64,000 nucleotides of DNA from Faecalibacterium sp. I4-3-84 (GTDB lineage: Bacteria > Bacillota > Clostridia > Oscillospirales > Ruminococcaceae). This document shows positions 41,916 through 52,194 of this stretch, one piece after another (within the stretch, counting starts at the first letter, position 1; every line of letters starts with the position of its first letter). Position numbers and translations under genes: made by a program. The notes under the pieces were generated by a model. The model saw only the letters and a list, made by a program, of their open reading frames with translations. It made no database searches and was not told the DNA's origin. The stretch spans positions 1,488,001 to 1,552,000 of the forward strand of contig NZ_CP094466.1 of the NCBI RefSeq assembly GCF_023347255.1, read 5' to 3'.

Positions 41916-42773
41916 TTATTTTTTCCGGTACTCCCGGGGTGTCATGCCGAAGTGCGCCTTGAACGCCCGGTTAAAATAGGAGAGGTTCTCAAACCCGCAC
42001 CGGGAAGCGATGGTCAGAACCGTCTCATCCGTGGCCTGCAGCGCTTCGGCGGCGGCGTTGAGCCGGTACTCGTTCAGAAAGGCCACAAAGCTCTGCCCGG
42101 TCATCTGCCGGAACCACCGCATGAAGTGGCTGGCACTGAAGGAGCAGACCCCGGCGGCATCGGCGACCCGGAGTTCCTCGGTATAATGGGCCGAAAGCCA
42201 TTGCAGGAGCGTTTTCAGCCGCTGGGTATCGGCTGTCTCGGCGGCAAGCCGCTGCCGGCCCTGTGCAAGGAGCAGGGCAAGAAACCGCAGCAATGCCCCC
42301 TTGACCTGCAGCTCGTAGCCGGGGAGCTTGGCGCGGTTGGCATCCTCCACCTCCCGCAGGCAGGCGGCGACCTGCAGATAGCACAAATCGTTCGGGGTCA
42401 GCCGCGCAGGCAGCGACAAGCGCCCGCTTTGCAGCGGAAGCAGATATTTCTCGGCACAAAGGTCCTCTGCGCCGCCCAGAAGCTCCAGCTCAAAAATGAT
42501 ATTTTCGTATTCCATGCACTGCCCTTCGGCCTGCCGCAGGGCATGGAGGGTGCCGGGCGTAAAAATAAAGATGTCCCCCATGCGGGCCGGGCAGCTCTCA
42601 GCGCCCACCTGCACCAGTCCTGTGCCCCGCTTGACAAAGACCAGCTCCATGCTCTCCTGCCAGTGGAGCGCCACCTGCGGAAAGTCCCCCGGAATGGTGC
42701 AGGGATACAGATTGAAGGGAAACCGCACGGCACCATGCTGCTTGGTCTCCTGCAAAGATGCCTGATTTTGCAT
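41916..42773 (-). CDS. AraC-family transcriptional regulator with cupin sensor
   Basis: 285 residues from the ATG at 42773 (GGGAGGTGAAACG upstream). The N-terminal cupin (residues 30-95, including ALHWQESMELVFVKRGTG and GDIFIFTPGTLHALRQ) is the effector domain. The C-terminal two HTHs run from about residue 185: LRVADAAGVCSFSASHFMRW and IASRCGFENLSYFNRAFKAH, ending FGMTPREYRKK. It is divergently arranged with glgP across a 258-bp gap that holds a paired inverted repeat, so maltodextrin or glycogen genes are the likely target. Confidence 0.9.
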   Translation of the reverse strand: MQNQASLQETKQHGAVRFPFNLYPCTIPGDFPQVALHWQESMELVFVKRGTGLVQVGAESCPARMGDIFIFTPGTLHALRQAEGQCMEYENIIFELELLGGAEDLCAEKYLLPLQSGRLSLPARLTPNDLCYLQVAACLREVEDANRAKLPGYELQVKGALLRFLALLLAQGRQRLAAETADTQRLKTLLQWLSAHYTEELRVADAAGVCSFSASHFMRWFRQMTGQSFVAFLNEYRLNAAAEALQATDETVLTIASRCGFENLSYFNRAFKAHFGMTPREYRKK

Positions 42774-42923
42774 CGTTTCACCTCCCGATGATAGGATTGT
42801 ACCACAGTCTGCGCTTTTTAGGCAAGATTTTGATTGTTTTATGTGGTATATCTGGAAGTACAGATGTCAAACCTGTTTTCCGCAAGGTGTATTTGAAAAC
42901 AAAGAAAATGACGAATATTTCGC

Positions 42924-42972
42924 AAGCACAAGCGGGATCCAAGGCTGTTTCACGCAAGATCCGGCTGTGCTT
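42924..42972. promoter_or_regulatory. Nested inverted repeat in the AraC-glgP intergenic region
   Basis: AAGCACA (42924-42930) and TGTGCTT (42966-42972) enclose GGATC (42935-42939) and GATCC (42958-42962). Two GCAAG-containing direct half-sites lie near 42921 and 42954. Candidate regulator site or leader hairpin 60 bases before glgP. Confidence 0.45.
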
Positions 42973-43031
42973 GTAGAAATAGACTAAATTTTCGACTTTT
43001 CAGATACACCCTAACAAAGGAGGATGCATTT

Positions 43032-45293
43032 ATGAGCTTTACCGAAACGTTACAGGGTCTCACGGGCAAGCCGCTGGCAGACTGCACGAATCAGGAGCTG
43101 TATCTCGCGCTGCTGGAACTCGTCCGGCAGAAGAGCGCCGACCGTGTGCAGCCGGTCACCGGCCGCAAACTGTACTATATCAGCGCCGAATTTCTCATCG
43201 GCAAGCTGCTGTCCAACAACCTCATCAATCTGGGACTGTACGATGAAGCCCGCGATGCACTGGCTGCCGTCGGCAAGAGCCTTTCCGATATCGAAGAGGT
43301 AGAGCCGGAACCTTCTCTGGGCAACGGCGGTCTGGGCCGTCTGGCTGCCTGCTTCCTCGACTCTCTGGCAACGCTGAACCTGCCCGGCGACGGCGTGGGC
43401 CTGCGGTATCACTTCGGCCTGTTCCATCAGTCCTTTGAGGACGGCGTGCAGAACGAAAAGCCTGACCCGTGGCTCACCGCCCACAGCTGGGCAGAAAAGA
43501 CTGACATCACCTACCCGGTGGAGCTGGCGGGCAAGGAGTACACTGCCCGGCTGTACAAGCTGGCCGTTACCGGCTACGAGGGCCGCACCAACACCCTGAA
43601 CCTGTTTGACCTTGACACCATCGATGAAAGCATCGTCCATGACGGCATTGCCTTCGATAAAACTGCCATCGACAAGAACCTGACCCTCTTCCTCTACCCG
43701 GACGATTCCGATGAGGCAGGCCGCCGCCTGCGGGTGTACCAGCAGTACCTGATGGTCTCTGCCGGTGCCCAGCTCATTCTGGCCGAGTGTGCCGCCCGGG
43801 GCTGCGATTACCATGATCTGGCCGACTACGCCGCCATCCAGATCAACGACACCCACCCCAGCATGGTCATCCCGGAGCTGATCCGGCTGCTGGGCGAAAA
43901 GGGCATCGAATTTGAGGAAGCCGTAAAGATCGTCACAAAGACCTGCGCCTACACCAACCACACCATTCTGGCCGAAGCGCTGGAAAAGTGGCCCCGCGCC
44001 TATCTGGATGCCGTGGTGCCCCAGCTGATGCCCATTATCGAAAAGCTGGACGCACTGGCCCGCACCCGCACCAAGGACGAGAGCCTTGCCATCATCGACA
44101 AGGACGACCGGGTGCACATGGCCCACATGGATATCCACTTCACCCACTCCACCAACGGCGTGGCAGCGCTGCACACCGAGATTTTGAAAAATTCCGAGCT
44201 GCACGGCTTTTACGAGCTGTACCCGGAAAAGTTCAACAATAAGACCAACGGCATCACCTTCCGCCGCTGGCTGCTGGAATGCGACCCCCGCCTGACCGCC
44301 GCGCTGGAACAGCACATCGGCTCCGGCTTCCGTAAGGATGCCGCCGAGCTGGAAAAGCTGCTGGCTTTTGCTGACGACGAAGCTGTGCTGGAGCAGCTGA
44401 CCGCTGTGAAAAAGGCCAACAAGGAAGCACTGGCAGACTGGCTGCTGCGCACCCAGAAGGTGAGCGTGAACACCGATGCTGTGTTCGACATCCAGTCCAA
44501 ACGCCTGCACGAGTACAAGCGCCAGCAGCTGAACCTGCTGTACCTCATCCATCAGTACTACGAGATCAAGGCCGGGCACCTGCCCGCTGCTCCGCTGGTG
44601 AGCATCTTCGGTGCCAAGGCGGCACCTGCCTACACCATTGCAAAGGACATCATCCATGCGCTGCTGACCCTGTCCAAGGTCATTGCCGCAGACCCGGAAG
44701 TGTCCAAGTGGCTGCAGGTGGTGTTCGTGGAGAACTACAACGTTACCGCCGCCGAAAAGCTGATCCCCGCCTGCGACCTGTCCGAGCAGATCAGCCTTGC
44801 CTCCAAGGAAGCTTCCGGCACCGGCAACATGAAGTTCATGCTGAACGGCGCGCTGACGCTGGGCACCATGGACGGTGCCAATGTGGAGATCAGCCAGCAG
44901 GTGGGCGAGGAGAACATCTATATCTTCGGCCAGACCTCCGATCAGGTCATCCACCGCTACGCCGTGGGCGACTACGACCCCGCCCAGTGGGTGGAGGGCG
45001 ATGCCAACATCCGCCGCGCCATCAACTTCCTCACCGGCCCGGAGATGCTGGCCGCCGGTCACGCCGAAAACCTGACCCGCCTGCACAACGAGCTGATCCA
45101 TAAAGACTGGTTCCAGACCCTGCCGGACTTCAACGCCTACGTTGTGCGCAAGGGGCAGGCCCTCAGCGATTACGCCTGCGACCCGAAGGGCTGGCGGCGC
45201 AAGTGTCTGGTGAACATTGCCAAAGCGGGCATGTTCTCCTCCGACCGCACCATTGCCGAGTACGACCGCGACATCTGGCATCTGGGCGAATAG
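43032..45293 (+). CDS. glgP: Glycogen/maltodextrin phosphorylase
   Basis: 753 residues, full length (GT35) although on the short side of the family. Start at 43032 after AAAGGAGG. It releases glucose-1-phosphate from alpha-1,4-glucans using pyridoxal phosphate. Seen: [77 protein letters not shown] and the PLP-lysine block [20 protein letters not shown]. It works with MalQ (11323). No regulatory phosphorylation extension at the N-terminus. Confidence 0.97.
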   Translation: MSFTETLQGLTGKPLADCTNQELYLALLELVRQKSADRVQPVTGRKLYYISAEFLIGKLLSNNLINLGLYDEARDALAAVGKSLSDIEEVEPEPSLGNGGLGRLAACFLDSLATLNLPGDGVGLRYHFGLFHQSFEDGVQNEKPDPWLTAHSWAEKTDITYPVELAGKEYTARLYKLAVTGYEGRTNTLNLFDLDTIDESIVHDGIAFDKTAIDKNLTLFLYPDDSDEAGRRLRVYQQYLMVSAGAQLILAECAARGCDYHDLADYAAIQINDTHPSMVIPELIRLLGEKGIEFEEAVKIVTKTCAYTNHTILAEALEKWPRAYLDAVVPQLMPIIEKLDALARTRTKDESLAIIDKDDRVHMAHMDIHFTHSTNGVAALHTEILKNSELHGFYELYPEKFNNKTNGITFRRWLLECDPRLTAALEQHIGSGFRKDAAELEKLLAFADDEAVLEQLTAVKKANKEALADWLLRTQKVSVNTDAVFDIQSKRLHEYKRQQLNLLYLIHQYYEIKAGHLPAAPLVSIFGAKAAPAYTIAKDIIHALLTLSKVIAADPEVSKWLQVVFVENYNVTAAEKLIPACDLSEQISLASKEASGTGNMKFMLNGALTLGTMDGANVEISQQVGEENIYIFGQTSDQVIHRYAVGDYDPAQWVEGDANIRRAINFLTGPEMLAAGHAENLTRLHNELIHKDWFQTLPDFNAYVVRKGQALSDYACDPKGWRRKCLVNIAKAGMFSSDRTIAEYDRDIWHLGE

Positions 45294-45534
45294 TTTATTA
45301 TCGCAATTTTATTGATTTTCTGCCGCAGGACGAGATCCATCTAACCATGGGCACCGCCTACGATTTGCGGCATCAAAGAAGATTTCCAAAATCTACTGTA
45401 CGCAAAATTTCTATCGGCACAAACTCTATGCTGCCAGAATTTCTGCGCGACCTGCCTGGATGAGGTGGTTGCCGCCATCCGGAAGCACCCCTATTTGGAG
45501 CTGCTCTATGAGCCGGACGCAGATGAGCACAAAT

Positions 45535-45576
45535 AAAAGACGGGGTGCTGCACAAATGCACAGCACCCCGTCTTTT
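45535..45576 (+). terminator. Rho-independent terminator after glgP
   Basis: AAAAGACGGGGTGCTG pairs with CAGCACCCCGTCTTTT. The 240 bases between the glgP stop and this hairpin contain a fragment reading CLDEVVAAIRKHPYLELLYE with a stop at 45536. It resembles the C-terminus of some protein that I cannot name and looks like debris. Confidence 0.88.
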
Positions 45577-45585
45577 ACTTACCTT

Positions 45586-45945
45586 TGTAGAGGACGAAGG
45601 ATGGCACCGTGCGGCAAAGCGATACAGTGAATTTCTGCGCCGTCACGAGGGACAGCGCATCCTCTTTCTGGAATTGGGCGTTGGCTACAACACCCCAGTC
45701 ATCATCAAATATCCATTCTGGCGGATGACCGCTAAAAATCCAAACACATTCTACGCCTGTATCAACCAAAATCAGGCAGTTTGCCCGCCGGAAGTTCAAC
45801 GGCAGTCTGTCTGCATCCATTCAGATATTGGCGCAGTTACCCGCCGAAGGCGAACCGACCATCTCTACGACTGCTCTGCTGGAACTGCTGAAGAATGCAG
45901 ACCCCGAAGTAAAGGCGCAGCTCCGTCTGGCTCTGCTGACCTAAT
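45586..45945 (+). pseudogene. Remnant of a SIR2-family (sirtuin-like) protein
   Basis: The plus frame from about 45586 reads AKRYSEFLRRHEGQRILFLE, GVGYNTPVIIKYPFW, TFYACINQNQAVCPP and SVCIHSDIGAV, which I recognise as the C-terminal third of the NAD-dependent deacylase-like SIR2 family of Firmicutes. There is no N-terminal part with the NAD-binding GAGIS motif. After SDIGAV another frame takes over (QILAQLPAEGEPTIST, ending LRLALLT), so the end is joined to a second sequence. It lies between glgP and the recombinase as insertion debris. Confidence 0.6.
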
Positions 45946-47665
45946 GCAAAATTTACCACGCACTTCAAAGTAATTCCAGCCCATGCAGAGGATTCCTATG
46001 AAAACACCAATCGTGCATTGACCGTGCAAGCCCCGATTTTTCGGGGTTACATAACAAAAAAGAACGCCAAATCTTACGATTTGACGCTCAATATCTGGTG
46101 CACCTCGCGCACTCATATCCGAACTTTTCTCCGCTTTCACGGCTTCCCCGAAAGCGACCGTTTCTGTACCTTCCTTATAGTTAAAGGTAATAAGCACCTT
46201 ATCATCGTAGAGATAGATGGCATTGATGAAGGTATCTACCAGTGCCTGCCGCTGCTCCGGCTGGGTCATATCCAGCTTACGGAAACGGAGCAGCCAGAAC
46301 CGGACGAATTCTTCTTTCATCTTCGGCTTGGCCAGCCGTTCTTCTGCAATGCGGGCTTGCAGTTCCTTCCGCTGTTCTTCCAGCGCTTCCAGCCGCTCCT
46401 TGGTGGAGCTGGTCAGAATGCCCATCTGGATAGCGTTCAGCATATTGGTGATGCCGGTTTCCGTTTCCTTCAACTGCTTTTCGTAGATAGGCAGGTCAGT
46501 GCTTTCCTGATTTTGCAGCTCCATGACCTTGGCAATGATGGCATTCATGGAAGCATCATCTTCCACCAGCTTCATGGTTTCGGTCACTACCAAATCTTCC
46601 AGCCATTGTTTCCGCACTGCCTTTTTATCGCAGGTCTTTTTCTTCTTGGCGGCAGCACACTTGTAATAAGTGTACATCCTGCCGGTATGACTGACACCAC
46701 TTTCGCCAAACATCAGCGCTCCGCACTTACCACAGTACAGCTTGGTGGTGAGCAGATAACTTTCCTCTGCCTTATGACGGGCAGGGGCCTTTTTATTTTT
46801 CGCCAGCTTTTCCTGCACCTTGTTGAACAGGTTCGCGTTTGCGCAGCGAAGCGGAGCAATGAAAGCCCCAGTGGGGCTTTCAAGCGACAGAACGGTCTTG
46901 CGCAGCAAGATGGAGGGGCCTTACCCCGACAAGTTCACCTGATACGAGTGCCGGGATCGCATTGGGCTGTACCACATCCCGCAAACGCAATTCGCCGATG
47001 TACCGGCGATTACTCAGCATCCGCTGAATCGTGTTATAGGACATCTCCCCGCCCATTGAATTTTTGATGTTGTGCGCCTTTAACCAATCCCGCAGGTCGG
47101 TCATAGTCGCGCCGTCTGCATACTTCTGGAACGTCTGCTCCACATACGGAGCCAACAACGGGTCGGGCTGGTAATGCCGGGTCTCATCGATCATGTATCC
47201 GAACGGAATCGTGCCACCATTATAAATACCCTTGAGAGCATTCTCGGTCATGCCACGCACGACCTTTTCAGACAGGTCAGCCGAGTAGTATTCCGCATAG
47301 CCCTCCAGAACAGACTCCAGAATGATGCCCTCCGGGCCAGCCGAAATGACTTCCGTAGCCGATACCAGCTTCACACCATTGCGTTTCAGCTGGGTCTTGT
47401 ACCGTGCGCTGTCGTAGCGGTTCCGAGCAAAGCGGTCAAGTTTCCAGACGATGATAACATCAAAGATGCCACGTTCACTGTCTTTGATCATCTGTTGGAA
47501 CTGCGGGCGGTTGTCCGTTTTTGCAGAAACGGCACGATCGATGTAGTGTTTGACCACCGTAAAGCCGTTCTTCTCCGCATAGGCGGTGCATTCCCGGATC
47601 TGACCTTCAATGGATTCTTCACGCTGACTGTCAGTAGAATAGCGGGCATAGATCACGGCGGTCAC
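45865..47665 (-). pseudogene. Large serine recombinase interrupted by a ~100-bp repeat
   Basis: The N-terminal half from the GTG at 47665 (GGGAGGTG upstream) reads ARYSTDSQREESIEGQIREC with the catalytic Ser, then DVIIVWKLDRFARNRYDSAR and the recombinase domain to ALVSGEL. The C-terminal half in another frame begins LFNKVQEKLAKNKKAP and continues through the zinc ribbon KLYCGKCGALMFGESG to the coiled coil and RGLHGQCTIGVF. Between them (46834-46932) is a family 2 hairpin repeat that shifts frame and adds stops. An intact enzyme would be ~540 residues and would catalyse integration or excision of an element. As it stands, no full-length protein can be made. Confidence 0.9.
46834..46932 (-). 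repeat. Dispersed hairpin repeat, family 2, copy C, inserted in a gene
   Basis: On the minus strand: TTGTCGGGGTAAGGCCCCTCC ... GAAAGCCCCACTGGGGCTTTC ... CTGCGCAAACGCG. GTTC occurs at both ends (46831-46834 and 46933-46936), a possible 4-bp target duplication. The insert separates SGEL from LFNKVQ of the recombinase. Confidence 0.8.
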
Positions 47666-47795
47666 GGCAAGCACCTCCCATTTATACATCATTGAACGGT
47701 GGAGCGTTCTTTCAAAACAGTGTTTCGTATAATGTATATACCACAGTTTTTAACTGAATGCAAGACTTTTTCCCAAATAAAAGCCGCCCTCATTC

Positions 47796-49523
47796 TCAGA
47801 TCGTCCAATTCTGGCTTGCCGACTGCAGATCCACCATGTGGGTATACAGCCCCTTCCGGGCGTACAGCTCTGCCGGGCTGCCCTGCTCGGCCACAATGCC
47901 ACCCGACAGCACCACCACCTGATCCGCACCAGCTACGGTGCGCATCCGGTGGGCGATGATGAGGACGGTTTTGTTTTTAATGAGCCGGGACAGTGCCCCC
48001 TGAATGGCAGTTTCGTTTTCCACATCCAAGCTGGCGGTGGCCTCGTCCAGCAGGATGATAGGCGCATCCTTCAGAAAAGCACGGGCGATGGAAATGCGCT
48101 GACGCTCGCCGCCGGAAAGAGCGCAGCCATTCTCGCCGATGTTCGTGTTCCACTTGTCCGGCAGCTTTTCGGCAAATTCCTCGCAGTTTGCCAGCTTTGC
48201 CGCCGCCAGAACTTCCTCGTCGGTGGCACCTTTGCGCCCCAGACGGATGTTTTCCAGGATCGTGTTGTCAAACAGGGTCACATCCTGAAAGACGATGGAA
48301 TACAGGCTCATGAGCTTTTCCGGGTCGATTTGGGAAACCTCCATGCCGCCCACGGTGATGCTGCCCTTCTGGTAATCCCAGAACCGTGCTGCCAGCCGGG
48401 AAACAGTGGTCTTGCCGCCGCCGGAGGGGCCCACCAGTGCCGTGACCTCGCCCTGCTTTGCGGTAAAGGAAACATCCCGCAGAACCGTCTCGCCAGAGTT
48501 ATAGGCAAAGCCCACATGGTCGAACACGATATCGCAGCCCTGATTGGTCAGCTGCTCGCTGCCGGTCTGCAAGGGAGCGTCCAGAATCTCGTTCATCCGC
48601 CCCACATTGGTGCGCATGGCAATGACCGCTGCCAGATTCTGCAACGCGCCCTGCATAGGGTCGTACATCCGGGAAGCCGCCATCAGGAACAGAAACAGGG
48701 TCAGCACGTCGATACTGCCCTGCACCAGCAGCACCGCGCCGGTGAGTGCCACCGACGCAATGCCCAGCTTGAGCACCATGCCCGCAGAGGACACGAACAG
48801 CGCCGTTTCCAGCTCTGCCGCGATGGACTGCTTTTCCACAGCCCGAATTTTGTCGGAAAGACCGGACAGATACCGCTGCTCCGCATTGCTGGCTTTCAGG
48901 TCGCGGAGGGTCTCGATGTACTCCTGAATGCCGTCCGCACAAGCCATTTTCGCCGCCATGGTCTTGGCCTGCACCTTGTCCTGCACCCGGTAGCTGCCCA
49001 TCACGATGGCAGCGGATACCGGGATGACCCACAGGGCTGCCAGCGCCATCCGTCCGTCAAAGGCGAACAGGCTCAGGGCAATGAGCACGGTAGAGATGAG
49101 GGAACCGAACAGACCGGGGATGAAGTGGGAGCAGTCCTTTTCCAACACCTCGCAGTCTGCCATGATGGTGCTGGTCAGGTCGGCAAGGTCCCGCTTGCCG
49201 AAAAAGGACAGGGGCAGCTTGCGCAGCCGCTCCGCAAGGGTCAGGCGGCGAGTGCCGCTCTCTTTATAGGTCGTAAAATAGGTGTCGTTGTACTGGAACC
49301 ACGTGGTCAGCAAGATCAGCGCAAAGCAGGCCGCACACCCCAGCAGATAAAAGGCGGTTCTCCCGCTCGCGGAGCCTGCCAGCAGATCTTTTACCAAGAG
49401 ATACAGCAGCCCGGTGGGCAGCATGAACGCCATGTTTTGGAACGCACAGGCCAGAACGCCCTTTACAAGCCCCTTTGCGCCCTCCGGGGAGCTGGCCGTG
49501 GCGTGTTGAATTTTTTCGATCAT
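47796..49523 (-). CDS. ABC exporter half-transporter A (membrane + ATPase domains)
   Basis: 575 residues. Six membrane segments (1-310) are followed by an ATPase domain: Walker A GPSGGGKTTVSRLA, signature ALSGGERQRISIARAF, Walker B IILLDEATASLD. Start at 49523, three bases after the partner gene, so the pair forms a heterodimer. The TM domain sequence (GLVKGVLACAFQNMAFMLPT) resembles exporter pairs such as IrtAB/YbtPQ, which import siderophores despite the exporter fold, and drug exporters. Substrate unknown. The neighbours (an AraC regulator, a lipoprotein with ZinT-like traits, a ZIP fragment) favour metal or siderophore traffic. Confidence 0.9.
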   Translation of the reverse strand: MIEKIQHATASSPEGAKGLVKGVLACAFQNMAFMLPTGLLYLLVKDLLAGSASGRTAFYLLGCAACFALILLTTWFQYNDTYFTTYKESGTRRLTLAERLRKLPLSFFGKRDLADLTSTIMADCEVLEKDCSHFIPGLFGSLISTVLIALSLFAFDGRMALAALWVIPVSAAIVMGSYRVQDKVQAKTMAAKMACADGIQEYIETLRDLKASNAEQRYLSGLSDKIRAVEKQSIAAELETALFVSSAGMVLKLGIASVALTGAVLLVQGSIDVLTLFLFLMAASRMYDPMQGALQNLAAVIAMRTNVGRMNEILDAPLQTGSEQLTNQGCDIVFDHVGFAYNSGETVLRDVSFTAKQGEVTALVGPSGGGKTTVSRLAARFWDYQKGSITVGGMEVSQIDPEKLMSLYSIVFQDVTLFDNTILENIRLGRKGATDEEVLAAAKLANCEEFAEKLPDKWNTNIGENGCALSGGERQRISIARAFLKDAPIILLDEATASLDVENETAIQGALSRLIKNKTVLIIAHRMRTVAGADQVVVLSGGIVAEQGSPAELYARKGLYTHMVDLQSASQNWTI

Positions 49524-49526
49524 CCT

Positions 49527-51296
49527 TTACCCCTCCTTTGCGACCTTCCACTGCACCGAGGCCTGATAATCCTGCCACATCCGGGCAAACAGGCCGTTCT
49601 GCGCGCACAGTTCGTCCTTTGTGCCAGTCTCCGTAATACGCCCATCCTGCACCACATAGATGCAGTCAGCGTTGGCTACGGTAGACAGGCGGTGTGCGAT
49701 CATCAGCACCGTTTTGCCCTTGGCAAGCCGGGCAAAGGCCGCCTGCACCTTAGCTTCATTGTCCGGGTCGGCAAAAGCGGTGGCCTCGTCCAGGATCAGG
49801 ATGGGCGCATTTTTCAGCATGGCGCGGGCAATGGCAATGCGCTGCTGCTCGCCGCCGGACAAATACACGCCCTTGGTGCCGATAACGGTATGGATGCCCG
49901 CCGGGAACTTCTCCACGATATCCATGCACTGCGCGGCTTTCAACGCTGCCAGCACCTCGGCTTCGGTGGCCTGCGGTCTGCCCAGACGGACGTTATCCAG
50001 AATGCTGCCCTTGAGCAGGCGGCTGTTCTGGAACACAAAGGAGATGGTATCCATCAGCTCTTCCTTGGGGATATCCCGCACATCCGCTCCGCCCACCCGG
50101 ACGCTGCCGCTCTGCACATCAAAGAACCGGCAGACAAGGTTTGCCAGCGTGGATTTTCCGCCGCCGGAAGGGCCTACAAAAGCTACGGTCTGTCCCGGCT
50201 GAATGTCCAGAGAAACGCCCTTGATGACCTCGGTTTTTCCGTCGTAGCTGAAATGCACATCCCGCAACGTGACAGAGGAATCCTTCGGGTGCTGCGGAAC
50301 AGCCTGCACCTGCATGGGCGCCGCCTCCAGCACCGAGTCGATGCGTGCCAGCGCATCCGCTACCACCATCTTGTTCTCACTCATGTACATTATACGGGTC
50401 AAAGTCAGGGAGATCACCGGCGTGATGATGATATAGAACAGCAGGTTCAGCAGAAACTCCGGGGTGACGCCGTGGGTCGTGAACAGCAGCCCGCCCGCGA
50501 TCAAAAAGGCGAACACGCCGTTGACGGCGGCGGTATAGAACATCATGGGCAGGCGCAGGTCTTTGGTGTAGGAGATGACCCACTTTTCATACTCATCAAT
50601 GGTGGTCTTGAACTTTTTGAAGGAAAATACCGATTGCCCGAAGGTCTTGACCACCGGGATGCCCCGGACGTATTCCACTGCCTCGTTGGACATAGCCTCC
50701 AAGGCGTTGCCGTACTGCCGCATTTTTTCAGCCATCCGCTTGCCGGTCATGGTCGTCATAATGAGGAAAGCCAGCACCACCGGCGCAAGGCTCAGCAGCC
50801 CCAGCCGCCAGTCGAACGCCAGCAGCAAAACCAGCAGCCCCACCGGGGTTGCGATGGCGTTATACTGATCGGGCAGCTGGTGGGCAAGATAGGTCTCGGC
50901 GGCTCCGGTGCTCTCGTGGATGATCTTGCGCAGCTTACCGCTGCCGAAAGTCTCGGCAAAGCCCAGCGGCAGCACCGCCAGATGCTCCGACACCGCCAGC
51001 CGCAGATTGGTCGCCACCCGGAACGCCGACAGGTGGGAGCACATCAGCGCCGCAATGTAAATAAGGTAAGACAGCACTGCAAACAACACTGCCATCCAGC
51101 CGTAATGGGGGATGTTCACCGCCTGCGCGTAGTCCGGCGCGGCGTTCAGCACATCCCGCAGGATCTTCCAGATGTACACAAAGGGCACCAGCGCCACCAG
51201 CGCACTGACCGCAGACAGCACCCACGAAGCGTAGGTGAAATATCGGTAGTTCCCGGCGTAGCCCATCAGCCGGGAAAAGTCCGATCGTTTTTTCAA
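49527..51296 (-). CDS. ABC exporter half-transporter B (membrane + ATPase domains)
   Basis: 589 residues with six N-terminal membrane segments (ASWVLSAVSALVALVPFVYI onward) and an ATPase domain: Walker A GPSGGGKSTLANLV, signature YLSGGEQQRIAIARAM, Walker B ILILDEATAFADPDNEAK. In the usual exporter the sequence after Walker B is SALD; here FADPDNE, the form that I recall from IrtAB/YbtPQ-like pairs. Start 51296 has only a modest ribosome site. Partner of the preceding gene in the operon, 69 bases after the lipoprotein gene. Confidence 0.9.
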   Translation of the reverse strand: MKKRSDFSRLMGYAGNYRYFTYASWVLSAVSALVALVPFVYIWKILRDVLNAAPDYAQAVNIPHYGWMAVLFAVLSYLIYIAALMCSHLSAFRVATNLRLAVSEHLAVLPLGFAETFGSGKLRKIIHESTGAAETYLAHQLPDQYNAIATPVGLLVLLLAFDWRLGLLSLAPVVLAFLIMTTMTGKRMAEKMRQYGNALEAMSNEAVEYVRGIPVVKTFGQSVFSFKKFKTTIDEYEKWVISYTKDLRLPMMFYTAAVNGVFAFLIAGGLLFTTHGVTPEFLLNLLFYIIITPVISLTLTRIMYMSENKMVVADALARIDSVLEAAPMQVQAVPQHPKDSSVTLRDVHFSYDGKTEVIKGVSLDIQPGQTVAFVGPSGGGKSTLANLVCRFFDVQSGSVRVGGADVRDIPKEELMDTISFVFQNSRLLKGSILDNVRLGRPQATEAEVLAALKAAQCMDIVEKFPAGIHTVIGTKGVYLSGGEQQRIAIARAMLKNAPILILDEATAFADPDNEAKVQAAFARLAKGKTVLMIAHRLSTVANADCIYVVQDGRITETGTKDELCAQNGLFARMWQDYQASVQWKVAKEG

Positions 51297-51365
51297 TCAA
51301 ATCACATCCTTACCGTAATATTGCCATGCGCAACTGCCTGACATGATCGGGTGCACATGTGCCGC

Positions 51366-52121
51366 TTATTCTGCCTCAGACAAATTTTCTGTGGCGAAAA
51401 GTTCAATGACATTTTCCATAGTTGCCTGATCATAGTTCTCTGCGATGGCGGCAGCATTCCAATAAGCATAATTTCCTTCATACCAGCTCTGCAGGTCGTC
51501 GAGATCCTCTGCATAGCGGAATTCCAGATGATACGTCGTTTCCATCGTATCGGGCGCAAAGGCAAAGTAGGTAAACTCCCCGGAATCCGCATCCTCGCTC
51601 TGGTAGAAGAGGAAGCTGTTTTCATTGTCCACATCCAGTTTCTGGTAGGTGTGTGCAAACACTTCCTGTCCTTGCGCATCCAAACCGGTGATGGTGTCGC
51701 CATTCATCACGAATTTTTCCACGCCGCCCAGAAAATAGCAGTTGAACGCCGTGCTGTCCGGATCTGCTGCATATTTTTCAATAGCCTCCTCGCCATACGG
51801 CTCTGCCATGCACATTCCCAGCAGCATATCCGTAGCCGATTCCGCATTGTCCTCGCCTACCAGCGGAGTCGCAGCGTCGAGCCACAAATTCCGGTATTCA
51901 CTCTTTGCCATCTCCGGGAACAGTTCCACATAAGTCCCGCTGATACCAGACAGATAATCCTCCGCATCCATTACCTGACTTGCGGAAGCCGAAGAAGCCA
52001 CCGAGGAGGAAACGCTGGATGCCGAAGACGCTGTGCTTGCGCTCTGCTGGCCGCAGCCGACAGCAGACAGCAGGCAGACCGCAGACAAGGCCACTGCAAC
52101 AAATTTCTTTTTCATCATCAT
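51366..52121 (-). CDS. Secreted lipoprotein, ZinT-like C-terminal traits
   Basis: 251 residues. Three start Met; the first is favoured by GGAGG nine bases upstream. Signal peptide with lipobox LSAVGCGQQ, a Ser-rich linker (residues 25-48), then an unassigned domain. The order YLSGISGTYVELFPEM, KYAADPDSTAFN, VMNGDTITG, FTYFAFAP, YHLEFRYAEDLDDLQSW is reminiscent of the ZinT/YodA metal-binding lipocalin-like domain. The His ligands are not clearly kept, so this is tentative. Located between the AraC regulator and the ABC pair. Confidence 0.75.
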   Translation of the reverse strand: MMMKKKFVAVALSAVCLLSAVGCGQQSASTASSASSVSSSVASSASASQVMDAEDYLSGISGTYVELFPEMAKSEYRNLWLDAATPLVGEDNAESATDMLLGMCMAEPYGEEAIEKYAADPDSTAFNCYFLGGVEKFVMNGDTITGLDAQGQEVFAHTYQKLDVDNENSFLFYQSEDADSGEFTYFAFAPDTMETTYHLEFRYAEDLDDLQSWYEGNYAYWNAAAIAENYDQATMENVIELFATENLSEAE

Positions 52122-52194
52122 ATGAAAGTACCTCCGGTTTTAAAGTAAGTTTGTTCTAACCGCTCTGTACTTTAGCATATTTTTCGGCCGTGGA

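Noticed and set aside
45300-45535. Gene in the interval after glgP
   Set aside because: The readable stretch has no start or ribosome site and covers only the last ~35 codons of something; treated as debris.
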